Origin: Hydnum rufescens UP504
Lineage: Eukaryota > Basidiomycota > Agaricomycetes > Cantharellales > Hydnaceae
Reading direction: 5' to 3'
DNA: 64,000 nt
Assembly: GCA_014904985.1 (NCBI GenBank)
Contig: MU129007.1
Coordinates: 62,001 to 126,000, forward strand
A program made the translations under genes and the position numbers. Below the pieces are notes generated by a model. That model saw only the letters and a program-made list of their open reading frames with translations, did no database searches and was not told the origin of the DNA. Positions 13,387 to 26,402 of this stretch are shown here, piece after piece. Positions within the stretch are counted from its first letter, which is position 1. The number at the start of each line of letters is the position of its first letter.

Positions 13387-13535
13387 GAGAAGGATCGCAC
13401 CAGACGATTCGCGAATGAAATCTAAGTTCCGGAATGCGAGCCCACTAGGATGACAATCCAACGCGAATGGAGGAAATTGTCGGCACTCTCCGCTGTCACC
13501 GTGAAGTGGCTGTGACACCTAAAAGCTCGTTCGTT

Positions 13536-14280
13536 TCAATAGATCGCATCCATGGCGATAGATATTTCTCTCCCCGTGCAGATGACTTCGTTCTTCATCC
13601 AGTGAGGCGTTATTAAGCCCAAAGCTAATAAAGCAAATACTCTTCGCGATCGGTCGTCTTCGCTTCCATGTTCACCCTCTCCACGTCCAACTCCAACGCC
13701 CATGCTGTCGTCGAAGACTATCAAACCTTGGCTGCCGTTCTCCGGCATCCACCATAATTGTCCTTTATCCAAGGTCGGCCATCTATCTGATTCGGGCCAT
13801 GGATAAACTTACTTCCATGTCGCGGTTGATGCCTTCCGCTCCACCTTGAAAGGATTATCGATGATAGAGCCGAATGTTTTGCGACTCTGGGCCGTTGTGC
13901 ACCAACTATTCTAGTAGCCAATCGTCATTGTAACGATCCAGAGCAACTGCCGGCTTGTCCCTGATTTCCAGGTGGACATTTGTATACCACACCGAGTGTC
14001 AGTGTCGGCTATATATAGCCACACTGGATTCCACTGCACATTTTTTGGGTTTTTCCTACCAAACTTAGTCCTTATCAAAGACTTGGTGTTACGAACGCCA
14101 TTATTCCAGTCAAGAAGGATACTGGGAAAAGGGGACATGAGAAGGCGCCATAAAAATGGACGGAATGAACTCGGGTAGTTGGTAAGATGGACCACTCAAA
14201 AAGTAGCTCCAGTACAACGAGTTTTACGTTTCGTCTGAAGCCGTGTGCATCGCTATCACACCCACAGGATGTTTCCACAA
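13536..14280 (-). CDS. unrecognised small gene (tentative)
   Basis: The minus strand holds coding-like pieces between UFD2 and the TFIIIC subunit. One, around 13830-13930, reads with TAQSRKTFGSIIDNPFKVER. Another, ending at 13536, contains LWWMPENGSQGLIVFDDS followed by a hydrophobic stretch (VFALLALGLITPHW) and a stop. A GTAAGT donor follows the first piece. I could not join the pieces in frame with certainty, and I do not recognise the family. It may be a small gene of two or three exons, or a degraded one. The 5' end is uncertain. Confidence 0.33.
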
Positions 14281-14371
14281 TGCCATCCTGCTACAGGTGG
14301 CACCAATAGATAGGGTTGATGTTGGATCTCACACACCTTCCTGATCAACATAACAGACGTCATAAATTATT

Positions 14372-17300
14372 TTAAAGAGATAACCAACGCCTGTAAAGGG
14401 CTTTCGCAAGCCCAGGTGATCCGCTCGTAACATAGATGAGGGACAGATTATAGGCAGCCTCCATAGCAAGTCCCGAGTCGGACATCTTGAAGAGTTATAT
14501 TGTCAGATCAAAGGATAAGCAAACTTCGGATACACACGGCACCTGAGGATCCCGTTGCATTTTTGCAGCCACAAGGTCCAGGGCTGATTCATAGTGCTTA
14601 ACTGCCAGAGAATTCAATCCTAATGATGATAATGATGAGATAAACCATGAGCGGGGATAGTATGCGGATACAGAGTGTGTGCACACCAAGCTGTTGAAAT
14701 GCTCTACCGAAATTGAATTCGATCTCCTCTGCGATGTCTGCGGAGATCCTATGGTCACGATATTTGGAAAGGAACGAAAGAGCCTGTGGTATCGGGATAA
14801 TTGCAACGATGGCTAGAATCGGGGAGAAAATTATGCCCACCTCAACAATAAGATGGTGGCGATTATCAGCCTGTCTTTGCACTGCTCTTCCGAGACAGGC
14901 AACAGCCAAGTCGAGGCAAATCATGGCATCCCGAGGTTGAGCGTCATAGGCCTGTAAAAGATACCCTGAAAGAAAAGGAATCTTAGTTGAATGCACGAAA
15001 CAATGACCAGAGAAGATGAACTCCCAGATGGCGCTTTGAAAGCTTCGAGCACAAAGGCAGATCTGTCCGTACTGAGCAAGCATGACGGGACTGATCTTAG
15101 TCGCCCTTGGTGGCTGAGGGGCCATTCGTGCAGCCTTGTCCCCTAGGCCAACACCTCCAGCTAAAACACCGGTTTCGCCGTCGTTCTCAGCATCACTTCC
15201 CCCCTCCCCCTCCACTTCTGCATCGTCGTCACCAGGAGCGTCCGCATTTCCAGGTGCATATATGTATCGGAAACTTTTGTCGCTCCATCGCAGAGGGAGA
15301 CCTTGCGCGGATTTCTCAGTGAGGCGAACTTCGCGCAAAGCAGCTTTTTGAAATTTTGAATCGATGTAGGATTCCATAGCTTGCATCCCGCCACCCAATG
15401 TAGCTAGCATGAGGCGGGTCCCATCATTATTGAACTGATTATGGGCTGAAATTCGACGATTGTGTTCGAGGATACCAGGATGATCTCCGGCACGAACTGC
15501 GCAGACTAACATATCAAGATGCGTTAACGTCGGAATTGATCAGGCGATAGGATGCATCTACATGCTACCAACCGAGCAGGGCCATACGCAGTGTATTCTG
15601 ATGAAGATAACCAGAAAATGCATTAGAAACACAGACGTGACTAAGAACTTCAGTGGCCAATGAATATTGACCCTCGCGGGTGAGCAGGAAGGAGTACTAC
15701 ATAGGCAGTATTGTGAGCATGCGGAGTCAAGCCATACATGTATAAACCCACTTGAACAATCATAAGCAACCAGCGATCGAATGATATGCCCCTGAACTCA
15801 TCAACCCCATGTTTAGAATCTCGACCAACAGCACTTTCCGCTATAATGGGAATGATTAGAAAGGAAGCGGTTGAGAAAAGGAACATGACGAGCCCATTTC
15901 AAGTTGTAATCGTGACGCCATATCATCCTCGTTTGTATTTGCACTTGCAACCACATTCCGCTTTTGCCTACGTTCGATAATAAGCCCGCGGAATCTGGCA
16001 TACTAGGATGTAAAGATAGTTCATTGTACTTTGCGCAAGTAGACGAGATCATGAACCCTCACCCTGTCCACTGTAAATAGAGGTCTTGTGACCCTATAGT
16101 CTTCCACTAAGGTCCCAGCCTCGTCCAGCCAGAATTCTATCGCCACCTTCTCTCCACGAAGCATCGCCCCTTCACAAGCGTCCAGTTTTTCGAATGCTTT
16201 TTCAACGGCTTCTTGTCTGTGCCTCTCGAAAACGCGCAATTGCTCTCTCGTCATGCCATGTCTCCCTACCTCACGAGATTTTGCAGTCACAGGTGGTCGG
16301 CGTGATTCATCAAAGATGCTGCCGGTAGTTGCGGCCTGATCCTCTTCACCTTCGGTACCCTCCCGTCGCACCTTTGATCGAGTAGATGCATTAGCCTGTC
16401 GCGAGCATCAAGAACTATTGGGTGACATTGAGAGACAGTGTGGAAAGAGGCATAGCACGAATCAATCGGCTCTTACCCTCGTTCACAAGATCCAGCGCCT
16501 TTTGGAGCTGCCCTGTGATTTCATATACTTCGGCAAGTTTTGTTTTCGCTTCCACACGATCTGGATCCGCGGACAAAACTGAAGAAAGATTAGAAATCAG
16601 AAAGGACAAAAGGAATCAAGAATACCGCCAACCCCAAGAATATACTTCAATGGCCTCGTCGAAGTTGGACAAATTACGATGACACGCGCCGATTTGCATG
16701 AGGATATGTACTGAGCTAGTCTACCCGGATTCCGAATTCTTGGGCACACATGAAACGGTGTTCCGCGAACGAAGATGACTTACCTCATCATGGGCAGCTA
16801 GGTCCAGATAGATTCTGAGAGCTTCTGCATACATGCCCTGCTCGAAGTACACATCCGCAAGTTCTTCGAAGAGAACGGTGTACTCTAGAACATCTAGAGA
16901 CAGGACCACAGAGGCATGCATCTAGTGCATGCTCCGTGAATAAATGTATACTTAAAAGTGATCGGACTTGCACCCATACCTCGGCTTCTTTGATATCACC
17001 GAGTCTTAGGCGTGAGATTGCCAACCGCTGACGAAAATTGATGTCAAGGTCGTGAAAACCCTGAGGAAGACTGTCGCTCTCCCCCACGCCTTCTCGGATA
17101 TAACCCTCTACGTCAAACTCACGATCGTCAGGAGCTATATCCCACACAATGGCATCTATAAGCCGCCCATTAAGCCAGCGCGCTCCTGAGCGTATGGTGT
17201 AGAGGGCCTTCTCATACTCTTTGGCATTGTTGTAGAAATCTGCGAGAGCGATGAGATGTCGAGCACCAAACTCATTTTCAGCGTTTTCAGGGTCTGGTCC

Positions 17301-18425
17301 ATTCGGTTGGTGAGATTTGTAGTGATCAAAGGCTTCTTGGAAGAGCTTCGTAGCGCGGGGGATCTCGTCTAGTTCGATCATGATGAGACGGAGTTCTTCC
17401 AGTACGTCTGGATTTCCAGGCAATATTTTCAAGATCTTGAGGAATCCATCTTGGGCCTAAGAATGAGAGGGTGTCATCACCGTCCTCCAAGAAGCAAACA
17501 ATGACAAACTTGTCGCAAATTCCCGCTGAGTTTGAGCAAATAAGAGCGATCCCATAGGGCGTCGAGATCATTAGGATCAATATACAGAATTTTTCGGAAA
17601 CAATATATGGCTTGCTGAATGCAATCCATGTCTCTGTGGAGTCGAGTCAAGCTGGAATGAGTTGGAATGTAGTACCGATAACTTACTTGGATCGCCGACC
17701 CAGATCTCTCCACACGTCTACATCTGGGTCCATCAGGTGGGCACCTATGATTTCGAGTTGTAAAGCCTGCGTTTCTTCCCCAAGCTCTTTGTGGCACTGT
17801 GCTAAGGTGCTCCAAGCGGTCCCAGATGCAGGTTCGATTTTAATCACTTCGCGCAATATGGGTATAGCTTTATCATATTGATGATGTACATACGCAACCA
17901 TTGCATCTCCTTGCAGTCGTTTGACTTGCGGGGAAAGTTCCGGTTGGCCCCGAGGACGACGCTGGGGTTCCACTCTTACTCGGAGATCGCAGAAGGCAAA
18001 AGAGAATATTATGACTTGCCGTTTTCCGCTTCCCCAGGCCACTAGCTATACGTATTTCTTCTTGAAAGTCGAAGTCGGCATCTTCTCCAATGTCAAACTG
18101 CCATGCTGAGTTATCGTTCGTAGAGACGCTTTTGTCTTGAATCTTTCCTATGAGCCGGCTACGATGGTTTCACGAGCTATAGGGTGGATTACATTGATTA
18201 TTACACTAGAAAATGAGCGTACTTGAAATCGCCCGCCATTTGGAGTTCTGCCTGTTCCCGATTGACTTCGTCGTCACGCTCGCCATCCCCAAGATCGTCA
18301 TCAGCGTCAAGGCCCGGCGAAAGGTCATCTTGGACGTAATCTTCGTCGTCAGAGTTGTGTCCCTGTTCTTCAACGTCGAGATCGAACTGCATCGGCGCCG
18401 GAATCAAACTTCCGCGATTTGCCAT
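14372..18425 (-). CDS. TFC4: TFIIIC TPR subunit (TFC4/sfc4/GTF3C3 type)
   Basis: This is the tetratricopeptide subunit of RNA polymerase III factor TFIIIC, which binds the A-box side of tRNA genes and recruits TFIIIB. The N-terminus is strongly acidic (18200-18425). Then comes ELSPQVKRLQGDAMVAYVHH, which opens the first TPR array (blocks with YDKAIPILREVIKIEP and GTAWSTLAQCHKELGE). Further TPRs follow at 16790-17430, 16415-16610 and 14600-15510. The C-terminal exon ends with AAYNLSLIYVTSGSPGLAKA and YRRWLSL, the usual end of the family. Total length fits proteins of about 1,000 residues. It starts 94 bases from the Rrn5-like gene on the other strand, so the two share one promoter region. More than ten introns are present. 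Confidence 0.85.
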
Positions 18426-18519
18426 CCTTAATCCTGCTTGGAATATTAATCGTATTCACCGCAGTCTCTAGACAGGATCCCCATATACTTGCACAATTAT
18501 TGGCTCGGAAATCTTCAGT

Positions 18520-20695
18520 ATGCATTCATCCGAATCTCTGTCACTCTACAGAAGCCTCTTGACGGAGCACGCCACTCACATTAAAGAATACTATCATGGC
18601 CTCGATGAAGATGGACCCCTGCCTCCTTCCATATTTCACCCGTCTAGTCACTGGTCCTCAGAGGAAAAGCATCGGTTTTTCCTAGGCTGAACCGATTCTC
18701 CCGTTTACGCCCAGATCTTATTGCGGATACTGTCAGTTCGAAGACCACAGCTGAAGTGTGCGAATATCTTTCTTTGCTCGCGCGCGCGTCACACGAACAA
18801 GGACCACCCGTAAATTACGAAAAAATCTTCCGGCTGCCCGTGAAGTTTCAGATGACTGGGTTTCGTATGAGTCTACTTTGGCAGACTCATCCTCCACCCG
18901 GGATGTCATTCTGGAAAGGTCAAGTATTGGGCATTCTCGACGCATAGAATGTACAAACGTCGGAATGATCCCAAGAAACGTACGGGTTGGGGAGGTCTTC
19001 AAAAATATTCGACGTGCCACTCACAAACGAAAGCGTTCGATTAGCGATATCATGTCACCTCTGGGAGAGGGCGAAGGGACTGAAGTGGATGGGGAACATG
19101 GGGAGCCACCGTTTAAACTTACTAAGGTCGAGCACTCCTGGGTTCGGGAAGACTTATTACGGGATTTAGACAACGACCGACTGACAGTTTTGGACGAACT
19201 CCTTGATGATGCTGAACCTGCGGAAGCAGCAGAAACACATGATGCTGTTGGTGACGGGAAGTCCTGGGAACCGTTACGACCAGCCGCCACCGAGCACTTC
19301 CTCTCTGATCATGGCGAATTTCCTACATCTTCACTTGCTTCCTTAACCTCCCTCGAACGTACTCGATACCGCAAGCGGATGTATATGCGTCGAAAGCGGG
19401 CTAAAGACGAAGCTATCGTGCGAGGCGAGGACGCTCGTAATGCAACTGGAGATGGATCGATGTCCAGACTAAAAGTGGGACGAAAAAAGACGAAGACCAT
19501 CGAGGTGTCCTCCTTTCCTGAACCACCCATGGAGCACGCAGGTGATGATGATGATGAAGGCGAGGAGAAGCTTTCGTTGAGACCTCGTCGGTCTGTGAAA
19601 TTTCAACGCATCAAGTCGGTATTGCAGTGTGCTGGATTTACTGCCAATGACCTGGTTACCGACGGCCTTGATCTGCTCTACCTCTCTCGCCTAGGGAATT
19701 TAGCCGGGTATGCAGACCATTCTCCGGTTTATGTGAGCTGTGGCTAATTTCTCGGCGTTGCAGTATGTATTCACGATCGCACGTCGACCCGTGTGATCAC
19801 GTCTTCCTTGGGACATCGATGTCTTTCCGGCCGAGCAAGACTAGAACATCTTTACCTGTTCCAGCAATCCGATATTCGACACTTCAACTACTTCGTGCCT
19901 ATATTAAGTCATACCTGGACTCATTAATATCACTTTGCATCACCATCGCAACTGCAGAGCATCAAGCCAAGCAGAGAAGTAAAGTCTGGAGAGGAGAAGC
20001 GAATACGGTGTCTTTATTTCCGTCCAAAAATCTGGTTGGGGAACTCATCGCAGTCTTTCTGCTAGATCAGCGCTGTCAATGTGCAGAAGGCAGTCCGAAT
20101 GATGAAAGGAAGATATTTGACACGAACGAGCTTCATTCGTCAGTTACCGCCACGCCTCAAACTCAACTTGGTGGTTTCCGAAGACATCGGTGGTTCCATC
20201 AGCGATTTTGTAGATCCCATTCCGCACCCAACACTTCCAGGCGAACCAGATCTGCTGGATGATATAGGCGGTGCTTTCTTATTACTTCCACTCTCCCTAC
20301 AACGCCCAGGCCCTGATTTCGAGGATGAGATGGAGCATTTCCTTCGTATTGATGGGCGAGGATTCAACCTTCCCGAATCCGAGATTATCCCGGACGAAGA
20401 CGATACCGCAAAATTATGGGATGTAGCGAGGCAGGAAAAGAAATTGGATGCGCGAGATCGCAAGCTGGACGTAGAATATGAAAGGGAGCTGTGTACGGCA
20501 TTCAACAAGGACTTCCAGGAGCTTGAGGAAAAGGATGAGGATACCGATGATGAAGATGAGGTGGGGATAGGTGACGAACACACCGGAGCCGGTGCTAGTG
20601 GGATATCTCACCCTCACGGTAGGGGGTCAAAGGCATCTACATTCAAGTCACAGGAGTATATCGTTTCCAGTGACGAGGATTCCCAGACGCATTAA
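18520..20695 (+). CDS. probable Rrn5-like RNA polymerase I factor (UAF subunit)
   Basis: The N-terminal block (WSSEEKHRFF, then RFSRLRPDLIAD and TTAEVCEYLSLL) looks like the SANT-like region of Rrn5, a subunit of the upstream activating factor that binds rDNA promoters. The block AAREVSDDWVSYE matches the segment that follows in that family. The middle is basic and low in complexity (RKRMYMRRKRAKDEA near 19380). The C-terminal exon (20081-20695) has a helix with NVQKAVRMMKGRY, an acidic stretch (ELEEKDEDTDDEDEV) and a Ser/Asp-rich end. Frame breaks at about 18,680 and 18,835 lie in T and A homopolymers; one extra base in each restores a single frame. The intron exit near 20,065 is not clean. 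The family call rests on motif resemblance only. Confidence 0.5.
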
Positions 20696-20699
20696 GCGC

Positions 20700-21010
20700 G
20701 TGCTATATTACCCTCATTATACACACCGTGCACGCGATGGGCATTGGGTAATCATGACGGTTAGCAAATATGACCATTTGCGTGGGGGCTCTACTCTGGA
20801 CTAGGGCGCTGAAGACCTAGCAACAAACGAGTGTGGGCTCACCTAGCGACACGATATATAGGATACACCAAATATTGGAGACGGAGAGATCGAGGTGGAA
20901 ATCCATTTCAAGATGTTGTGTTTAATGCGGCGGGTAACGCAATGTAGATGCAAAGTAATCCACATGCTCTATATTATCGGTGACCGAATCGCCGCTTGCA
21001 CTAAGAACGA
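20700..21010. other. intergenic, convergent stops of Rrn5-like gene and ILV3
   Basis: About 310 bases between two convergent genes. I see no open frame, repeat or RNA structure that I can support. Confidence 0.5.
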
Positions 21011-21013
21011 TCC

Positions 21014-23446
21014 TCACGCGTCCGTCACACACCCATGACTAGCATCCTCTACCACCTTCACATACTTGTACAGAGTACCCTGCTGTACCTTGAGTGACGG
21101 AGGCTTCCACTCGCTGCGCCGTCGTGCGAATTCCTCCTCAGAGACTCCTACAACATCAATCGTGTTTTTTATAGCATCGATAGAAACCACATCCCCATCG
21201 CGCACAAGGGCAATTGGCCCACCAACCTGGGCCTCAGGGACGACGTGGCCAACAACAAAGCCGTGGGACCTGTTAGGGTCAGGAAATGTTGTCATAATTG
21301 GGCTCAGGCATGGAACGGAGAAACGGAGTAATATTTACCCCCCACTGAAACGTCCGTCAGTAAGACAGGCAACGTCCTGCCCGAGACCGGCTCCCATGAT
21401 CAAGCTTGTAGGCTTCAACATCTCCGGCATACCTATACGAGGGATAGGGAGGGGTATCACTCTACTGCACGAGTCAGTCTAGCAAGGATAGAGATAATAC
21501 CAGGTCCACCCTTTGGCCCGAGATATCGCAGTACCACAACGGTCTTCTCACCCTTCTTCAACGTGCCACTCTCCACAGCAGCAGTGAACTCATCTTCTCC
21601 GTCAAACGCACGGACTTTTCCCGTAAAATGGAGCCCCTCTTTCCCTGTTATCTTGGCGACTGCCCCACCCGGGGCGAGATTTCCCCGCAAAACTCTGAAA
21701 AGTGAACCCATTACCAAGACGAATTTGAAAAGTAAGGAGGATAGATCACCGAATGTGACCTGTGGATTTTATCGGGTTGGACAGTGGTCGGATGACGTCC
21801 TGACTGGGCGACAGCTCGCCAAACCTTGCAGTCCACCGTTCCAAGTTTTCACCGAGGGTAAGACCAGTGACGGTCATATTGTTTCCATCTATTAGGTTGT
21901 TTTTCATCAGATACGCCAGAATTTCTAGAAAAAAGTGCCATGTCAGGCTAAAAGCCACTCTGAATGCTCTGAGTATGGGGGCGACCCACTAGGAATGCCA
22001 CCGAGCTTATACACGTCTTCCATGACATATTTACCGCTGGGTTTGAGGTCGGCGAGGAAAGGAATGCGGTCTGAGACTCTTTGGAAATCTTCGAGTTCAA
22101 GCTTGATCCCGACTGAGTGCGCAATCGCGATCAAGTGCAATACCGCATTCGTGGAACCTCCCAAAACCATGGTAAGAACCTATCGTCGACTTATTCGAAG
22201 CAAAACTTGAACGAAAGGTGCATAGATACCCACCATTGCGTTCTCGAATGCGGATCGTGTCATAATGTCTCGAGGAAGGATGTTTTTCTCGATAATATTC
22301 CGCATTACGCTGCCAATATTATCGCATTCGTCGAGCTTATCCTTTTCTTCTGCAGGGAAAGACGAAGATCCAGGGAGAGTCATCCCCAGGGCTTCGGCAG
22401 CACTTGCCATGGTGTTCGCTGTGTACATCTGCACTAACGCAAAAGACAGTCAAGGGTTTGAAGTATTGTTCAGTATACCTAAGAGCCCACGCACCCCCCC
22501 ACACGCCCCAGGTCCAGGACATGCGTGTCGCACGGTATTGTACCGGAACTTTTCCGCGTCCTCTGTTTGCCCATCTTGGAGGTATCTCCCATACGATTGA
22601 AATGCAGAAACGATATCTAGTTGGGGTTGTCCTTCACAAGATCCCGGACGAATTGTACCCCCATATATCATTAAACCCGGTCTATTCAATCGACCGACTA
22701 AAGGTGGATTAGGTTCACTAACTGGTACTTCTCATATAAAACTCACGGGCCATAAGTACGCCAGGCATATTTTTATCACAGCCTGGAATAACCACCATCC
22801 CGTCCAACCAATGTCCGCCAGCGGCCGTCTCGACTTGGTCGGCAATGAGATCTCGGGATTGTAGGGAGTAGGACATCCCACGTGTACCCATGCTGATACC
22901 GTCGCTAACACCGACGGTGCCAAACTGATAGCCAATAATATCCGCCTCTACTAGAGACTTTTTGACGCGCTGCCCTAATGCAAGAAGGTGACGATTGCAT
23001 CTAACCAAATGTTAAGGTATGAATTTTGCAACAGAGCTTACTGAAACGAGAGCTTACGGATTGCCTTCATACCTAAGAAATTTTGTACAGGGAAGAATAA
23101 GGCGATTATGATTCCAAAGTGTTCAATGCATTAGTTCTTCACACTGTAATCCAATCAGCCTCACCAAACACTGGCCACCCCAACCATGGCTTTATTAAAA
23201 TCTGAATCTTGAGATACGCCGTCGGTTGCGAACAGCATTGCCTATTGGCGTTCCCCTAAATATCCATGGATGCCGCCTTCTGAGGGAAGATGTATTTACC
23301 TGACTGGCGGCTTGGTCTTTTGGTTGCGTGACTGTGAGACTATATCGATTCATGACAATTTTTTCAGTATCCCTCATGCATAAAGATGTGTGGAAGTGAC
23401 TCGAGCCACCCCGCAGGAGGCGGGGAGACCTATAGGACAACAGCAT
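21014..23446 (-). CDS. ILV3: dihydroxy-acid dehydratase, mitochondrial
   Basis: This Fe-S enzyme dehydrates 2,3-dihydroxy-isovalerate and 2,3-dihydroxy-methylvalerate to the 2-oxo acids that precede valine and isoleucine. The start at 23446 gives a typical mitochondrial presequence ([20 protein letters not shown]). It is followed by [17 protein letters not shown] and, after introns, [20 protein letters not shown]. Cluster ligands are visible in [11 protein letters not shown] and [10 protein letters not shown]. Further conserved blocks are [72 protein letters not shown] and the C-terminal CVTDA. About nine short introns interrupt it. No frame break was seen. It lies 255 bases downstream of ARO7 on the same strand. 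Confidence 0.95.
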
Positions 23447-23701
23447 TTAGAACAGAATTGGTGCTCGGTCGGTTGCGAGAATTTGAGTCCGATTACTAGT
23501 ACAGTACAACATCCGTCGCCTGCCACCGCGGGTTTTCAAAGTGCCCCACCAGATAACCAGGTTGACCAAGAAGCAGGACGGCTCCTCTACTTTGAGAATG
23601 ATTGATCACGTCCCTTTTGCCCACTTTTTGTACCAATGGACTAGGGAATGCTCATCTCTATCATCATTCATATATTTGTCATCATGAAACCGACAAAATA
23701 C

Positions 23702-24988
23702 CTAAGCCTTTATGGCAACATCCTTCGATTCTAATAGATCTGCAATCTCTACATCGCTCATATCGTCCAGGCGATGTAGGAGGTATTCAACCTGTTGCAC
23801 GATATCAACCCCGTATCATGTTAACAATGATCAACGTACCTCAACCTCCTTTGTGAGTGGGATGATCCAACTCTCATAAAGCTCCCTAACAGACTCCACA
23901 TCAACCCTCCACTTCCCCACATTAGTCTCTCCTTTCCCATCTTGATTTCCATCAATACTTCCTCGGGCAGGAAGCTCCCCATCGGGTCCGAGCTCGGGCC
24001 CGTATATGCTTGTCTTCTTCCCAATACGCGCGAGCAGTGCGCGTTCGACCGCTGGTTTCGTTATGAGCGCCTCGAGTGCCGCTGGATTGGGTTTTAGGAT
24101 ATGAGGAACAAAGGATGCAGGATCGGATCGGAATTTGGATTCGGAGACGAATTTGCCTGTTTTTGGGGGATGGGCAATCATGGAGCAGGAAATAAAGGGT
24201 CGAAGGGACTGAGCCGTGGGGCAATCGGGGCCGAGGTATTTCACCCACCGTAATGTACACGCCTTGAGATGACTTGCAGCACTGAGACATCTGCGATCGC
24301 TGCACTCCCATAATTCCCATCGTCTTCGAATTCTTCGGGACCATTCTTACCATGGGAACGTTTTAGGGAAGCCAGCTCACGAGTTGCGTGACGGGTGACA
24401 AGGGGGACAATGGCACGAGTGTAGAAGGAGAGGATTGATGGGTTTGCATTTATGTTGTTTGGGTGGAGAATGTGGGGTATTGAAAGAGGAGGGATGATCG
24501 GATCAGGGAGATTTTTAGTAAATGGGTGTTCATCGGGGCTATAATTCGGAATAGAGACCATAATGACTGGAGAGATTAGATGGGACACAAGTCTTGAGAT
24601 GCCCTACCTGGTATATCGTCGAGCTTTAGCTACGGATCAGGAATGGTTAATCAATAAAGCGTAGCCCCTTCTCACTATAGGAGTGCACAGACCATGAAAA
24701 GTCTCAGTCTCCTGGAGAAACCATTCCAACCAAGTTCCATCAAACCCTTGCTCCACAAGCTCTTTAAAAGCGCCTCTTTCGTACATTCGCGGATTCAGGG
24801 CAAATTGGGCCCTCTCAATCAAGGCTTTTCCATCAACAAGAGGGTGGCGGTGGAATTGAAGTCAGAGGATATTGACGGATTAGAGAGAAAGTCTGACCAA
24901 ATATGATTGTGTCCTCGAGTCTAGTGAGGGTAGCGCGGATGTTATCTAAATTGAGCGGGTCATCTTGGGTGACAAAGTTCTGCAGCAT
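23702..24988 (-). CDS. ARO7: chorismate mutase
   Basis: This enzyme converts chorismate to prephenate, the branch step towards phenylalanine and tyrosine. The start at 24988 opens into [20 protein letters not shown], the first helix of the eukaryotic all-helical (AroQ-type) family. Then come [20 protein letters not shown], a block through [69 protein letters not shown] and [16 protein letters not shown] carries the active-site lysine, and the final [13 protein letters not shown] carries the active-site glutamate and spans an intron. A 10-15 residue insert ([13 protein letters not shown]) sits before DDGNYGS. Fungal homologues are regulated by Trp and Tyr through the N-terminal half; I see no reason to think otherwise here. 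About four introns. Confidence 0.94.
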
Positions 24989-24989
24989 C

Positions 24990-25430
24990 GCACAATTCCA
25001 AAAGTGTTGTCACTAGTAGTAGTACTGTCACTTTATCAGGAGGTAATACTAATGTCACGGCGCCACTATTATCTGTATCCGGTGCGACCACCAAAAAGTT
25101 GCTAAACACTGCAAATTTGTAGGCGAAATATCGATATTTTCACAGAATACAATGCATGGCTCCCAAAAGAATGCTTAAATGCTAGCGTGGCTTCAAACAC
25201 ATGATATCAATTACTATTTACATCAATAGGCAATCCTGCACCTGCAGCAATTTCTATCCTCCTGCCGAAGGCGAGGGATTCGTCCAGTTTCTGACATTGA
25301 ACGTACCACGATGGTGATTGGTTCAAGTTGGAACCCAGTCAGCGCATAGCTTACCTGGTGTGACAGAACGGCAAGAACCGGTGGCATCTACGTTCTTCCT
25401 CACTTCCTGGATGCCGTTTGACTCTCTGAC
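24990..25430. other. divergent promoter region of ARO7 and the Cdc25-like gene
   Basis: About 440 bases between head-to-head genes. It contains a short TAGTAGTAG run near 25015 and AT-rich stretches, with no clear motif array. The first exon of the Cdc25-like gene could begin inside its right end. Confidence 0.45.
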
Positions 25431-26267
25431 ATGGATCGAACCCAGCGTAGTGGAATCCCGGCTGTTCTCCCTCTAGAATGGAACTGAGTGATATCATTGG
25501 ATTGATCGTAGAAACTGGGGGACTTTATCAAAGGCGTGCGCGGTCCGAAGAAACCGCTCATCGACTACGCTATCGTTGATGTGAGGGATGCAGATTTCAT
25601 TGTGAGCATATCATTGAAGCCTCCCCGACAATCGTTTGACGATATAGTCCGGATGACCCAGGGAGGCAACATTCCTCATTGTATACACATCCCATCATCC
25701 GAATTCGCTCAGAGCGTGGATGAATTGGTAGAACGGTTGAAGGACGTCCCCCTTGTGGTGTTCCATTGCTTTCTGTCGCAACAACGGTAGGCCTTGGGCC
25801 CCATTTGTATCGTTCAATGCACTCAGGACGAACGCGAGTATACAGGGGCCCGAAGGCTGCAAGGGTGAGTCATTAGTTCCTCCAATTAACCCGTTGTTCA
25901 CTCGTGCCGAATACGATTTTGTTCCTCTCGACAAGGTTTTTCTAGAGGCCCGTGTCGAGAAACTACCAGACCTCGCTGGGAAACAAGAAATCACCATCCT
26001 GCGCGGAGGATTCAGTGAATTCCAGCACTTCTACAAGGTAATTTCAAGCTCCCTCATTTAACTCTCTTTTTGAAAGTTTGGCACTCCACTTAACGTTTCT
26101 CTTTCCATTTCCTATCTATTTCTTCGACCTGCGGGGATCGATCAATACACATCTGCCCGGGTCTCTTCTCATTTTCCTGTCACCCCTGTTTTATGTGACA
26201 CCTGTAGGGCGACCCCGAGTTGGTAGAGAATTGGGATGCGAGTGTCTGGGATCCTTCCATACTTTAG
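25431..26267 (+). CDS. Cdc25/rhodanese-type phosphatase (Ibp1/Ych1/Arr2-like)
   Basis: This is a small single-domain rhodanese protein. Exons read KKPLIDYAIVDVRDADFI | GGNIPHCIHIPSSEF, DVPLVVFHCFLSQQR | GPKAAR, EITILRGGFSEFQHFYK and a last exon GDPELVENWDASVW ending at 26267. HCFLSQQR is a complete HCx5R phosphatase loop. Relatives include fission yeast Ibp1, yeast Ych1 and the arsenate reductases Arr2/Acr2, so either a phosphatase or an arsenate reductase role is possible. Introns at about 25598-25661, 25787-25844, 25861-25929 and 26038-26207 join the exons. The first exon is uncertain: 25431 with an intron ending at 25508 gives an open frame, but I could not confirm it. The gene converges on COX20 (about 135 bases between stops). 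Confidence 0.8.
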
Positions 26268-26402
26268 TCCCTTCTTGCTCGTCATCCGGCTTGGGCCATC
26301 TCTTTTTGCGTTTGGCCCCAATTGGACCCCATGTAGAATAAACAGAAAATACAGTGCTTCGATGATGAACCAGCCAAATCCATCTATTCACGCGCGTACG
26401 GC

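Noticed and set aside
15107..15351. proline/serine/arginine-rich plus-strand frames
   Set aside because: Antisense of an acidic linker of the TFIIIC subunit; the repeat-like composition comes from the acidic codons on the other strand.
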